A stretch of DNA of 41,823 nucleotides from Candidatus Coatesbacteria bacterium (lineage in GTDB: Bacteria; RBG-13-66-14): the NCBI GenBank assembly GCA_014728225.1, contig WJLX01000089.1:1-41823 (forward strand), given 5' to 3'. Made by a program: the position numbers and the translations under genes. Positions 26,090 to 34,078 of the stretch are shown piece after piece. Each line of letters starts with the position of its first letter. Position 1 is the first letter of the stretch. Below the pieces are notes generated by a model, which saw only the letters and a list, made by a program, of their open reading frames with translations, searched no databases and was not told the DNA's origin.

Positions 26090-27250
26090 GTGTGCTCCTA
26101 TTTATTTTCAATAAAGTATTTATTAACGTACTGAATACGTCTTTTAAGATGTTCTAAATAGTTTAATCCTCCCCCGGTCGTTAATTCTATAAACTCTTCA
26201 TCCTTTTTCATATTATTATATATCTCGTTTGCTTTTGTAATATTATTTTCAATATAATCAAGATGGTTTTGTATGCCTATGCATATTGAATCGTACTGTA
26301 AGGATCTAAAACGTCTTGTTAGAATTGTGCCCTCATAAGCTGCAAAGGCATATTTACCAGCAAGTTCATTCAATAGATAAAAAGTTCTCTTAAAATTATC
26401 TTCTTCTTCTTCATAATTAAAAGCTGCTTCTATAGATGGATCTGAAACATACTCAAGATAATTTGTTAAAAATGGGTCCATAGCATGAGTATAATTATCT
26501 CGATAGTTTTTAAATGCATAATATCTTAACACTAATTCGTCTATGTATTTTTTTTCTTTCTTATTGTCAGATACGATAGAAACACATGTATTGAAATCAT
26601 CATTATCTGTTAATGATTTTATAAAATTAATAAATGTATCATTTAATAGTCTGATTGTTGCATTTCTTACCTCCTGCTCGCTGAGTATTTCACCTCCAGT
26701 ATTTAAACGCTTGAACATATGATACTTTAAAGTATTATCACTTTCTTTTCTAATTACCTGAACACGTATAGGTCTGCGCTTTAATCTCGTCTGTAATGCA
26801 GCTGGTAGGTCGCTATACGTTTTACCATTTAATTCTGTTACTATATCACATCCTTCTAATCTAAGCGTATCATCTTGATTTCTCGTTTTTGGGTTGTAAA
26901 AGCGAAAGTGTAAAAACGTAGAAATCCTTTGAAGACCATCGATTAACTCGTATTTATAATCTTCTGTTTCAATAACAAATATAGGCGGCAATGGCATATC
27001 TAATAATAATGATTCTATAAATCTTGATTGTTTTTCTTTATCCCAGCGAAACAGTCTTTGAAATTCTGGATTAACTATGAGTTCAGCTTCATTATACATA
27101 TCTGCCATTTCGTTAAAAGAATAATCAACTTGCCTTAAGTTTACTTTTACAGATGTTTCAATTACTGCATTTAGAGTTTTCGGTGCGTTTGTCATGTTTT
27201 CACCCTTCTTAATGCTTAACTTGAAACAACTTTTATCAAAGTGTAAGGTA
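25420..27250 (-). mobile_element. AT-rich DUF262-HEPN island inside the flx genes
   Basis: Composition falls abruptly from high G+C to about 30% between approximately 25420 and 27250 and returns on both sides within a few bases. The island contains only the DUF262 and HEPN genes, both in the direction of the host operon. I see no transposase, integrase, terminal inverted repeats or clear target duplication at the edges. The left edge falls at the flxA start codon and the right edge inside the last codons of flxB. Confidence 0.75.
26098..27195 (-). CDS. DUF262 (ParB/Srx-fold) protein
   Basis: Encodes 365 residues. The N-terminal DUF262 domain is plain: NPEFQRLFRWDKEKQSRFIE, LLLDMPLPPIFVIE, then YELIDGLQRISTFLHF, where the DGxQR motif of the family is the likely nucleotide-binding or cleaving site. 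The remainder is helical with charged loops and no further domain that I recognise. DUF262 proteins include the GmrS-type half of type IV restriction enzymes and several phage-defence proteins. Pairing with a HEPN protein immediately downstream suggests a two-gene defence or toxin-antitoxin module. AAGAAGGGTG precedes the ATG. Composition is AT-rich, unlike the surrounding operon. Specific target unknown. Confidence 0.85.
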   Translation of the reverse strand: MTNAPKTLNAVIETSVKVNLRQVDYSFNEMADMYNEAELIVNPEFQRLFRWDKEKQSRFIESLLLDMPLPPIFVIETEDYKYELIDGLQRISTFLHFRFYNPKTRNQDDTLRLEGCDIVTELNGKTYSDLPAALQTRLKRRPIRVQVIRKESDNTLKYHMFKRLNTGGEILSEQEVRNATIRLLNDTFINFIKSLTDNDDFNTCVSIVSDNKKEKKYIDELVLRYYAFKNYRDNYTHAMDPFLTNYLEYVSDPSIEAAFNYEEEEDNFKRTFYLLNELAGKYAFAAYEGTILTRRFRSLQYDSICIGIQNHLDYIENNITKANEIYNNMKKDEEFIELTTGGGLNYLEHLKRRIQYVNKYFIENK

Positions 27251-28256
27251 AAACCTCGGTGATGTCAAGGCCCACGGGGCAGACGCGGATGCAGCGACCG
27301 CAGCCCACGCAGCCCGCGACGTCCCAGCGTTCGGGGTACAGGCGGAACTTGCAGAAGAAACGGTTGCGCCAGCGGAAGGGCTGTCGCGGTCGGGGGTTAT
27401 GGCCCGAGGCGTGGGCGGTGTAGTGATCGAACTGGCAGGCGTCCCAGTTCTTCTTGCGCCGGCCGGAGCCGAGCTTGCCCTCGTCGACGATGTCGTAGCA
27501 GTGGCAGGTGGGGCAGGCGAAGGTGCAGGCGCCGCAGGACAGGCAGCGGTAGGCGATCTCGCTCCAGCGGGGATCGTCGTAGGCGGCCGGATCGGCCAGG
27601 CGCTGCCGGGCCCGTTCGGCCAGGCCGTCGAGGTCGGCGCGCAGGGTCTGGTGGACGTGGGCCGTGGCGCGGTCGCGCACGGCGCGGTCCGGCGCATCGG
27701 CGAACAGGTTCTCGAACCGCTTAAGCAGCGCCGCGCCCTTGTCGGTAACCGCCTCGGCGTAGAGGCCCTTCTTCAACGGCGTCAGCAGCAGGTCGGACCC
27801 GGCGGGATCGTCGGGCCCGCCACCGGCGGCGCTGCAGAAACAGTCGGCGTCGGACTCCAGGCAACTGACGGCCACGATGGTCGTGGCGGCGCGGCGGCGC
27901 AGGTAGAACTCGTCGCGGTACTCGCCGCTGAAGACGGCGGTCAGCGAAGCCAGGCCCCGGGCGTCGCAGGGTCGCACGCCGAGGATGACCGTCTCCGGGT
28001 ACGTGGTCTCCAGGGGGTCGTCCAGCGCGGTGTTCGCGGCGTCGTAGCGGAAGTCCAGGATCGGCTCGCTGCGCGGGAAGAGGAACTCCTTGGGCGAGTT
28101 GGCCGGGCTGATGTAATCGGCGGTGTAGTCAGCGGGGTCCTCGAGCACGTCGTAGACGACGTGGGCGCCCTTGCTGCGCGGGCCGACGACGCGGACACCG
28201 GCGGCGAACAGGGCCTCGACCAGGTCCCGGAGGTTGCTGAGCTTGCGTTCGATCAT
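27216..28256 (-). CDS. flxB: FlxB-like iron-sulfur subunit, altered C-terminus
   Basis: Encodes 346 residues. FlxB passes electrons between the flavin subunit FlxA and the other Flx/Hdr proteins; it resembles the beta subunit of sulfhydrogenase. Two [4Fe-4S] motifs are seen near the C-terminus: CLSCGACTFACPTCHC and CVGCGRCIRVCPVG. The N-terminal part contains VILGVRPCDARGLASLTAVF and AVSCLESDADCFC, typical of the family. The start at 28256 gives MIERKLSNLRDLVEAL; a longer frame upstream is spurious. After DITEVL the sequence changes to PYTLIKVVSS, encoded by AT-rich bases, so the original stop and last residues were replaced at the island edge. The cluster motifs remain intact, so function may persist. 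Confidence 0.85.
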   Translation of the reverse strand: MIERKLSNLRDLVEALFAAGVRVVGPRSKGAHVVYDVLEDPADYTADYISPANSPKEFLFPRSEPILDFRYDAANTALDDPLETTYPETVILGVRPCDARGLASLTAVFSGEYRDEFYLRRRAATTIVAVSCLESDADCFCSAAGGGPDDPAGSDLLLTPLKKGLYAEAVTDKGAALLKRFENLFADAPDRAVRDRATAHVHQTLRADLDGLAERARQRLADPAAYDDPRWSEIAYRCLSCGACTFACPTCHCYDIVDEGKLGSGRRKKNWDACQFDHYTAHASGHNPRPRQPFRWRNRFFCKFRLYPERWDVAGCVGCGRCIRVCPVGLDITEVLPYTLIKVVSS

Positions 28257-28279
28257 TGGCTTGTCCGTTCGTTTCGTTG

Positions 28280-29062
28280 TTAGTCGCCTTCCCCGAGCGG
28301 GCGGCCGACGGGGGCGGCGTAGACGGTGAATTCGTCCTCGCCGTCGACGCCGAGGAGTTCGTCGGCCCGGGCCTGGTCGTAGGCCCCGACGGCGCAGGTG
28401 CCGCAGCCCAGGGCCTCGCAGGCCAGGTAGAGATTCTGGCAGACGTGGCCGGCGTCCAGGGCGATGATCTTGGCCGAGGCCGCCGCGTAGCGCCACTCCA
28501 TCCGGTAGGGGACGGCGGTCCAGAAGAAGGTCGCCGCGGGGTTGAAATCCTGGCCGACCAGGGCCAACACGGCGCGCCGTCGCAACCCCGGCCCCTCCTT
28601 GACCCGCAGCAGGCGGTGGCCCGCCGGCAGGAAGCGATAGAGCCCCTTGGTCAGCCCCTCGACCCGTTCGATCAGCAGGTAGGTTTCGCAAGGATGGCGC
28701 GAACCGGCCGAGGGAACGGTGCGGAAGCTCCAGCCGTTGACCACCCGGCGCAGGCCCTGGGTGGCCCAGAGCAGGAAGGACAGTTCTTCGAGGGTCAGGG
28801 CCGCGTCACTGAACCGCCGCCGGCTGCGTCGATTCTCGACGGCCTCGCGCAGCGGCATCGAGCCCGGCTCGAGCTCCTCGGGCGCCGGCAGCTCGAGCAG
28901 GTTCGCGGGATCGACATCGGCGGGAATTGGCTTCTGGAACGGCGGGAGCGGAACCTCGCGCTGCTGATCGGTCTGCAGCCCCTCCCAGCGACGCCAGTCG
29001 TGGGCCTTGAGGAACTCCCTGCCCCGGGCGATCTCCCGCTTCAGCTCCTCGTCCTGCTTCAT
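28280..29062 (-). CDS. SagB-type nitroreductase-family protein
   Basis: Encodes 260 residues of the FMN-dependent nitroreductase fold, closest in pattern to SagB/ThcOx dehydrogenases. Visible are ENRRSRRRFSDAALTLEELSFLLWATQG, TVPSAGSRHPCETYLLI (FMN-binding), FFWTAVPYRMEWRYAAAS, and AGHVCQNLYLACEALGCGTCAVGAY near the end. Some members oxidise thiazolines and others act as stand-alone reductases; no YcaO partner is seen here, so a RiPP role is not supported. The start at 29062 overlaps the stop of the upstream propeller protein (ATGA), which argues for co-translation. Its place between flxB and flxC is odd and may mean it uses electrons from the complex, which is speculation. Confidence 0.85.
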   Translation of the reverse strand: MKQDEELKREIARGREFLKAHDWRRWEGLQTDQQREVPLPPFQKPIPADVDPANLLELPAPEELEPGSMPLREAVENRRSRRRFSDAALTLEELSFLLWATQGLRRVVNGWSFRTVPSAGSRHPCETYLLIERVEGLTKGLYRFLPAGHRLLRVKEGPGLRRRAVLALVGQDFNPAATFFWTAVPYRMEWRYAAASAKIIALDAGHVCQNLYLACEALGCGTCAVGAYDQARADELLGVDGEDEFTVYAAPVGRPLGEGD

Positions 29063-30219
29063 CGGCCACCCCCGTCGTAATTGACGTTGAGGTCGACGGG
29101 CTCGTCCTCGCCGCCCCAGTCGTAGCCCGAGGTGTTGTACTCGTAGTCGTCCTCCTCGATGCGGTAGACACCGGAGAAGAAACCGAGGAAGCTCGAGGAG
29201 ACCAGGGTCACCGTCTCGCCGTTTTTTTCCAGGAAGGGCTGGCCGCCCATTTCGACGTTCTCCAGGCTGCCGATGGGATCGTCGAAGAAGTCCAGGCCGT
29301 GGGCCTCGAAGCCGTCGGCGACGTAGACCTTGCCGGAGCGGACGTAGACCAGAGTGTCGCTGTCCTCGGCCCAGCGCGGCCAACTGCGGCCGGGGAAGTC
29401 GAAGCGTCGGCGCAGCTCCCACTCGTTGTCGGTGTTGAGCGGCCAGTCCGGCTCGGGTATTCCCCGCCGTTCACGGTCAAAGGCTGAAATCGCGTTTGGT
29501 CCGTACTCGCTGTACAGCAGCTCGATCACCAGTACGCCGTCCTTGTTGTAGGCCAGCATTCTGCCGTCGGGGGAGACGTCCAGGGGCGGGGTGCCGTAGG
29601 AGAGGTGCTCGGTGGCGCCCGTGTCGACGTCGACCCAGTGGATCTCCTTGTCGCTCAGCGGCATGTGGGCGTAGACGATGTGCCCGCCGTCGCCCATCCA
29701 GCGCGGAAACTCGTCGTGCTGCTCGTTATCGGTCAGCTTGCGCCGCTCGGAGCCGTCGACGTTGATGACGAAGATCTCATTGTCCCCGTCGACGCTGTCG
29801 TGGAAGGCGATCCGCCCGCCGTCGGGCGACCAGTCGGGAAAGCGGCCCGCGGTCAGGAAGCGCTCGTTGTCACCCTCGCGGTCGACGATGTAGATCTCGC
29901 CCTCGCGGACGAAGGCCAGGTAATGGCCGTCGGGCGACCAGCAGGGCTCCTCGCCGTCGGCGAAGGGGATGTTCAGCACCTCGACCAGCCCCAGAACGGC
30001 CGCGGCGATGATCACCAGCCAGACGACGGCCTTGAGGATCCCCGAGCGGCAGCCGCCGCTCTGTCCCGAAGACGCCCTGCGACGCCGCGAGGTCGAAACC
30101 CGGCCGATATCCGCAGAGGTCGAATACGAATCCTCGAAATTATGCCCGCAGTTGGGACAATGCGCTTCGTCGAGATCAACCTCGTGTCCGCAGTTCGGGC
30201 AACTGTAAACATCCCCCAT
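29059..30219 (-). CDS. Zinc-ribbon, TM-anchored TolB-like beta-propeller protein
   Basis: Encodes 386 residues. A zinc ribbon opens the protein (YSCPNCGHEVDLDEAHCPNC, two CxxC pairs at about 7-27). A Ser/Arg-rich linker and one transmembrane helix follow (AVVWLVIIAAAVLGLVEVLN, about 65-85). The rest is a beta-propeller built of TolB/PD40-like blades: CWSPDGHYLAFVREGEIYIV, PDWSPDGGRIAFHDS and DVSPDGRMLAYNKDG. The ribbon should face the cytoplasm and the propeller the outside. Function unknown; similar chimeras occur in many uncultured bacteria. AGGGGG precedes the ATG at 30219. It is coupled to the nitroreductase gene by a four-base overlap. Confidence 0.82.
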   Translation of the reverse strand: MGDVYSCPNCGHEVDLDEAHCPNCGHNFEDSYSTSADIGRVSTSRRRRASSGQSGGCRSGILKAVVWLVIIAAAVLGLVEVLNIPFADGEEPCWSPDGHYLAFVREGEIYIVDREGDNERFLTAGRFPDWSPDGGRIAFHDSVDGDNEIFVINVDGSERRKLTDNEQHDEFPRWMGDGGHIVYAHMPLSDKEIHWVDVDTGATEHLSYGTPPLDVSPDGRMLAYNKDGVLVIELLYSEYGPNAISAFDRERRGIPEPDWPLNTDNEWELRRRFDFPGRSWPRWAEDSDTLVYVRSGKVYVADGFEAHGLDFFDDPIGSLENVEMGGQPFLEKNGETVTLVSSSFLGFFSGVYRIEEDDYEYNTSGYDWGGEDEPVDLNVNYDGGGR

Positions 30220-30342
30220 CCCAAACCCCCTGTTTCGTATTGTCGCTCGTGTGAATACTCCGACGCCACGCCATCGCCTCCGAGACGAGCATAGCGCACG
30301 GCGGTCAGGCTTTGAAGGCTTCGTTGAGTTACCGGACCCGCC

Positions 30343-30534
30343 GCGGGAGACCTTTGACTACGGTTCACCGGCGTCGAACGGTCATCGGCGAGCCGGAACC
30401 GGCACGGTTTTTGCAGCTCGGCGGCGGTGCGGACGGCGGCGACGATCCGCCTCCGCAAAAACCGTGCCGGTTCCGGCGGCGCGGGATCCAGTGGACCGCC
30501 CCCTGACGGAAGGTCGTCGTCAAAGGTCTCCCGC
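30343..30534 (+). repeat. Composite hairpin element, copy 3
   Basis: Outer arms GCGGGAGACCTTTGAC (30343-30358) and GTCAAAGGTCTCCCGC (30519-30534) pair perfectly over 16 bp. Inner arms of 23 bp lie at 30392-30414 and 30455-30477 and contain the conserved AACCGGCACGGTTTTTGC. The loop is 40 bases and begins AGCTCGGCG. A middle stem is also possible: GGTTCACCGG (30362-30371) with CCAGTGGACC (30488-30497), nine of ten pairs counting one wobble. It lies between two minus-strand genes, ending five bases from the flxC stop codon. Confidence 0.9.
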
Positions 30535-30538
30535 TTCG

Positions 30539-31489
30539 TCAGCGGATGAACTCCTCGGCGTCCTCTTCGCGGTAGGTGACCAGCGGCGGGACGGCCTCGG
30601 GATCCAGGCCGGCGACGTAGTCGAAGCGCTCGCTGACCACCTGGCGCAGGTGCTGGTTGAGCAGGTCTAGGGGGATGTCGACGGGGCAGGCCCGGGCGCA
30701 TTCGCCGCAGCCGATGCAGCGTCCGGCCAGGTGGAAGGCCCGGACGATGTTCCAGCTCCAGTTGCCGACCTCGTGGGCACTGGAGGGCACCCACTGGGGC
30801 TGGTTGGCGTCGGCGATGCAGCGCTCGCAGGAGCACAAGGGACAGACCGAGCGGCAGGCGTAGCAGCGGATGCACTTGGCGAACTGCTCGCGCCAGAAGG
30901 CGAAGCGCTCCTCGCGGCTTTTTTCCTTCAGCCGGGCGACCTCTTCTCCGGCCCGATACTCCCGCGCCGGTTCTTGCTCCGCGGTGGAGCCGACGACGAT
31001 GTCGACGCGGCGCGGCAGGTGGACGTCGCAGATCTCGCACTTGTGGGGTCGCTCGCCGTTTTGTTCGACGCCCTCGCAGGCCACCCCGACGAGGGTCACC
31101 CCTTCGCGGTCGAGCTGGGCTTCCTGGAGCAGGCCGACGGCGGCCTTGGCGTCGCAGCCCTTGACCACCAATGCGGGACGGTTCCAGCGGGCAGGCAGCA
31201 GCTTGTAGCGCTTGGTCAGGTAGGTCGTCAGGTTCTGGTGGCAGAGCTCGTCGAAGACGAGGTCCTCGACCCGGTGGGGCTCGTCGACGAAGACGGGGCG
31301 ACGGCCCGTGCCGTCCCGGGTCAGGGTGTAGCCGATGACGACGTCGGCCTCGCCGGTTTCCAGCAGCCGGCGGGCCGTTTGTTGCAGTTCCTTCTCCACT
31401 TTTGTCCCCTTGCGCCGCCCCTTGAGCAGCCGGCGCACCTTGCGGCGCAGGCGTCCGAAGAGGCTGGGTCTGGCGTAGATGAAGCTCAT
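30539..31489 (-). CDS. flxC: FlxC-like iron-sulfur subunit
   Basis: Encodes 316 residues. In Flx complexes FlxC is an iron-sulfur electron carrier between FlxB and FlxD/Hdr. The first third has the FrhB/HydB-like pattern (DVVIGYTLTRDGTGRRPVFV, ALVVKGCDAKAAVGLL, VTLVGVACEGV). Cys-rich stretches follow: CEICD, then KCIRCYACRSVCPLCSCERC and RCIGCGECARACPVDIP, enough for two [4Fe-4S] clusters plus one additional Cys set. The ATG overlaps the end of the frameshifted flavodoxin gene (ATGA). The assignment to FlxC rather than a generic ferredoxin-like protein comes from its length, pattern and company with flxABD and hdrABC. Confidence 0.82.
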   Translation of the reverse strand: MSFIYARPSLFGRLRRKVRRLLKGRRKGTKVEKELQQTARRLLETGEADVVIGYTLTRDGTGRRPVFVDEPHRVEDLVFDELCHQNLTTYLTKRYKLLPARWNRPALVVKGCDAKAAVGLLQEAQLDREGVTLVGVACEGVEQNGERPHKCEICDVHLPRRVDIVVGSTAEQEPAREYRAGEEVARLKEKSREERFAFWREQFAKCIRCYACRSVCPLCSCERCIADANQPQWVPSSAHEVGNWSWNIVRAFHLAGRCIGCGECARACPVDIPLDLLNQHLRQVVSERFDYVAGLDPEAVPPLVTYREEDAEEFIR

Positions 31490-32371
31490 GCGTCTCGTGA
31501 CGGTCTGCGGTGGGTCGACGGGTATTCCCCGGCTTCCAGGCGGAGGATCTCGGCGTGATCGTGACCGTTATCGATCACGGCGCTGCGGGTCAGGCGGCGG
31601 ATCAGCCGGTAGAACAGGCGTCCCAGCAGGCGCTTTCCCGGTCCAAGGCGCCCCGGACAGAAGTAGTCGATGCCGGGTTTCAGCCAGCCGCGCTCGGTGT
31701 AGTGGCGGTAATCGGCGGCGAAGTAGCTGCGGCCGTAAACCAGGGTGCCCTTCAGGGCGGCGAAATGGATCAGGTCGCCCAGGCCGTCGCGCCGCGGCGG
31801 TTTTTCCGTCAGGGCCCGCAGGAAGCGTCGCGCCGCCTTATCGACGGCCCGGGAGGTCCGGCGACGATCCGCGGCCGCCTCCAGCAGGTCGCGGGCGGCG
31901 GGATGGATCAGCGGCCGGGCCAGGACGGCCGTCTTGCGATAACCCATCGCGGTGAAGGATTCGAGCCCCGCCAGAGTGGTTTAATCCCCGCCGGCCCGCC
32001 CGAGGTGACCACGAAGACGGCGAATTGCTCGAAGTAACGCGGCCGGTGCATGCGAAATGCCGTGCGTTCGAGGAAGGTTTTCAGCCCCGCCGCCTCCCGC
32101 CGGCATAGTTCGGAGTGGCGAAGACCACGCCGTCGGCCGCGTGCAGACGCTCCTCGAGCGCCGAGCGTTCGTCGTCCAGCGGGTAGTGCTCCTCGCCACG
32201 GACGAAGCAGGTGAAGCAGCCCCGACAGCTGCGCAGGTCGTGATCGGCCAGGTGCAGGTAGTCGAACTCCACCGCTCCCAGCTCGTTCATGCGCTCCTCG
32301 AGATGCCGGACCAGGTCCCAGGTGACGCCGCGGCGCGGTCCGCCGTGGACGACGACGACGCGGGCCGTCAC
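31486..32371 (-). pseudogene. Flavodoxin-family oxidoreductase, two frameshifts
   Basis: Three consecutive reading frames together make one flavodoxin-like protein. The first part (from GTG 32371) reads VVVVHGGPRRGVTWDLVRHL, then CRGCFTCFVRGE and GVVFATPNYAGG. The frame is lost in a GC-rich run near 32084-32100; the next frame gives GLKTFLERTAFRMHRPRYFE and AVFVVTSGGPAGIK. It is lost again near 31979-31985, and the third frame continues TTLAGLESFTAMGYRKTAV to a normal end at 31486. Each lesion acts as a one-base loss. The intact protein would be an NAD(P)H-dependent FMN reductase of the WrbA-like multimeric flavodoxin group. Real decay and assembly errors cannot be separated without reads. 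Confidence 0.8.
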
Positions 32372-33483
32372 GCGCTCTCCCGTTCGGTTTCGTCGACCTC
32401 GGGCCGCAGCAACGACTGGACCCAGTCGCGGTGGGTCCAGAGGGCGCAGCCGCCCTCGGACTCGGTCATCCGGTCGTGGGCGGTACGGACCTTCTCCAGG
32501 AACTCGGACTTCAGCGCCTCGCGCAGGCTCGTCTTCCCCAGGTCGACGTCGGAGTAGGGTGCGAAGGGACAGGGTTCCAGCCCGCCGTCGGGGCCGATGT
32601 GCAGGAAGCCCCGCCCCGCCGACAAGCAGCCTTCATAGGGTTCCTCGTCGCCGGGGAAGGCGATGAACAGCGCCTTGTGCTCGCGCTGCAGCTCGGCCAG
32701 CCGCGTGATCATCCGCGTCCGCAGCTCAGCGCCCAGCACCTGATCCTCCGTGCCGGCCTTGACCGGGACGTACTCGACGTAGAAGAACAGCCGGCAGCCG
32801 GCCTCAGTCAGCTCGGCGGCGAAGGCGTCGCCGGTACATTCGGCGAAGTTGTCCCGGGTCAGAGTCAGGGAAACGGCGCAGAAGACGTCGGCGGCGGCCA
32901 GGCGCCTGACCAGCTCCAGGGTGCGGGTGTAGGTTCCGTCGCCGCGGCGGGCGTCCGTCTTCTCGCATAAACCCTCGAGGGAGAGGGCGGGGATGATGTT
33001 GCGCCGCCGCGCCAGACGCTCGATCCAGCCGTCGTCGAGCAGCGAGCCGTTGGTGAAGACGGGGAAGATGATCTCGGGCCGTTCACCGGCGGCCTCGAAA
33101 ACCCCCTCCCGCAGGAAGGGCTCGCCCCCGGCGAGGAAGATTACTGAAACGCCCAGCTCCGCCGCCTCGCGGAAGATGCTCCTCAAGCGCTCAATACTCA
33201 GATCGGGAAGCCCGGGACGCTGGTGCGCCGCGGCGTAGCATCCCGGACAGCGCAGATTGCAACGGTTGGTCACGCTGCAGATGATCAACGGCGGCACGTG
33301 GACGCCGGCGGACTCCCAGTGGACCCGGCGCTCGACCGCCCGGCGCTGATGGCCCAGGGTGCGGGCCAGGAACAGGCCCATCCGCGTCTTGTTCCCCGCC
33401 CGTCGCAGGGCCTCGGTGAAGACGCCGGTGATCTCTTTGTCGAAGAGGCGTGAATAGACCGGTCGGGCGTCGATGTCGCTCAT
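32368..33483 (-). CDS. Radical SAM protein with SPASM-like C-terminus
   Basis: Encodes 371 residues. The radical SAM cluster motif is CNLRCPGCY (CxxxCxxC, about residues 74-81) after ICSVTNR. GVSVIFLAGGEPFLRE is the SAM-binding GGEP region and PVFTNGSLLDD follows. The C-terminal part has EGCLSAGRGFLHIGPDGGLE and PCPFAPYS, typical of a shortened SPASM/twitch region carrying an auxiliary cluster. The N-terminal 65 residues are helical. Such proteins often modify peptides or cofactors, but no obvious precursor peptide lies next to it. Its last codons overlap the start of the flavodoxin pseudogene (GTGA). A role in maturing or using the Flx/Hdr complex is possible but unproven. Confidence 0.85.
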   Translation of the reverse strand: MSDIDARPVYSRLFDKEITGVFTEALRRAGNKTRMGLFLARTLGHQRRAVERRVHWESAGVHVPPLIICSVTNRCNLRCPGCYAAAHQRPGLPDLSIERLRSIFREAAELGVSVIFLAGGEPFLREGVFEAAGERPEIIFPVFTNGSLLDDGWIERLARRRNIIPALSLEGLCEKTDARRGDGTYTRTLELVRRLAAADVFCAVSLTLTRDNFAECTGDAFAAELTEAGCRLFFYVEYVPVKAGTEDQVLGAELRTRMITRLAELQREHKALFIAFPGDEEPYEGCLSAGRGFLHIGPDGGLEPCPFAPYSDVDLGKTSLREALKSEFLEKVRTAHDRMTESEGGCALWTHRDWVQSLLRPEVDETERESA

Positions 33484-33501
33484 CGGCTCCTCGTCAAGGC
33501 T

Positions 33502-33972
33502 CTAGCGGCCCAAGGATTGATACTCACTGTACGGACCCAGTTTCCGCGTCTTCTCGGTTATGTCGTCGATCAGCTCGACCCACTTGACCCCCTCCGCCGC
33601 CGAGACCCAACTGAAGTGCAGCCGCCGCAGGTCCAGGCCCAGGAGGTCCAGCAGCTCGCGCAGCACCGTCCAGCGCCGCCGGGCGTGGTAGTTGCCGCTG
33701 GTGTAGTGGCAGTCGCCCGGGTGGCAGCCCGAGACCAGCACCGCGTCGGCCCCGTTCTCATAAGCCTTGACCACCATCAGCGGATCTACGCGACCCGTGC
33801 ACGGAACCTTGATAACCCGGACCTCGGGCTCGTACTCCAGCCGACTGGTGCCCGCCAGGTCCATCCCCAGATAGGTGCACCAGTTGCAAACCACGGCCAC
33901 GATCCGCGGCTGCCAGACGCCGGGATCGGTTCCCTGCTGGTCGATTGACTCTTGCTTCGTCTCTGCGTTCAC
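33502..33972 (-). CDS. flxD: FlxD / MvhD-like iron-sulfur subunit
   Basis: Encodes 156 residues. It belongs to the MvhD family, small [2Fe-2S] proteins that hand electrons to HdrA. The pattern is clear: VVCNWCTYLGMDLAGTSRL, VRVIKVPCTGRVDPLMVVKA, ENGADAVLVSGCHPGDCHY, then RRWTVLRELLDLLGLD and the FSWVSAAEGVKWVELI end. The Cys residues of CNWC, PCTG and CHPGDC match the conserved set. It is the first gene of the segment after hairpin element copy 4, followed after 18 bases by the radical SAM gene. In the Flx/Hdr system this subunit connects FlxABC to HdrABC. Confidence 0.93.
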   Translation of the reverse strand: MNAETKQESIDQQGTDPGVWQPRIVAVVCNWCTYLGMDLAGTSRLEYEPEVRVIKVPCTGRVDPLMVVKAYENGADAVLVSGCHPGDCHYTSGNYHARRRWTVLRELLDLLGLDLRRLHFSWVSAAEGVKWVELIDDITEKTRKLGPYSEYQSLGR

Positions 33973-34078
33973 TTGGTCCCTCGCCGGTGGGGTTCGTTAA
34001 TCCGACGTTCTACATGGACGAGCGTAAGTACCGGCCGCTGCTGGTAATCAAGCCCCGCCGCGAGCCGCTGGCCCTCTG

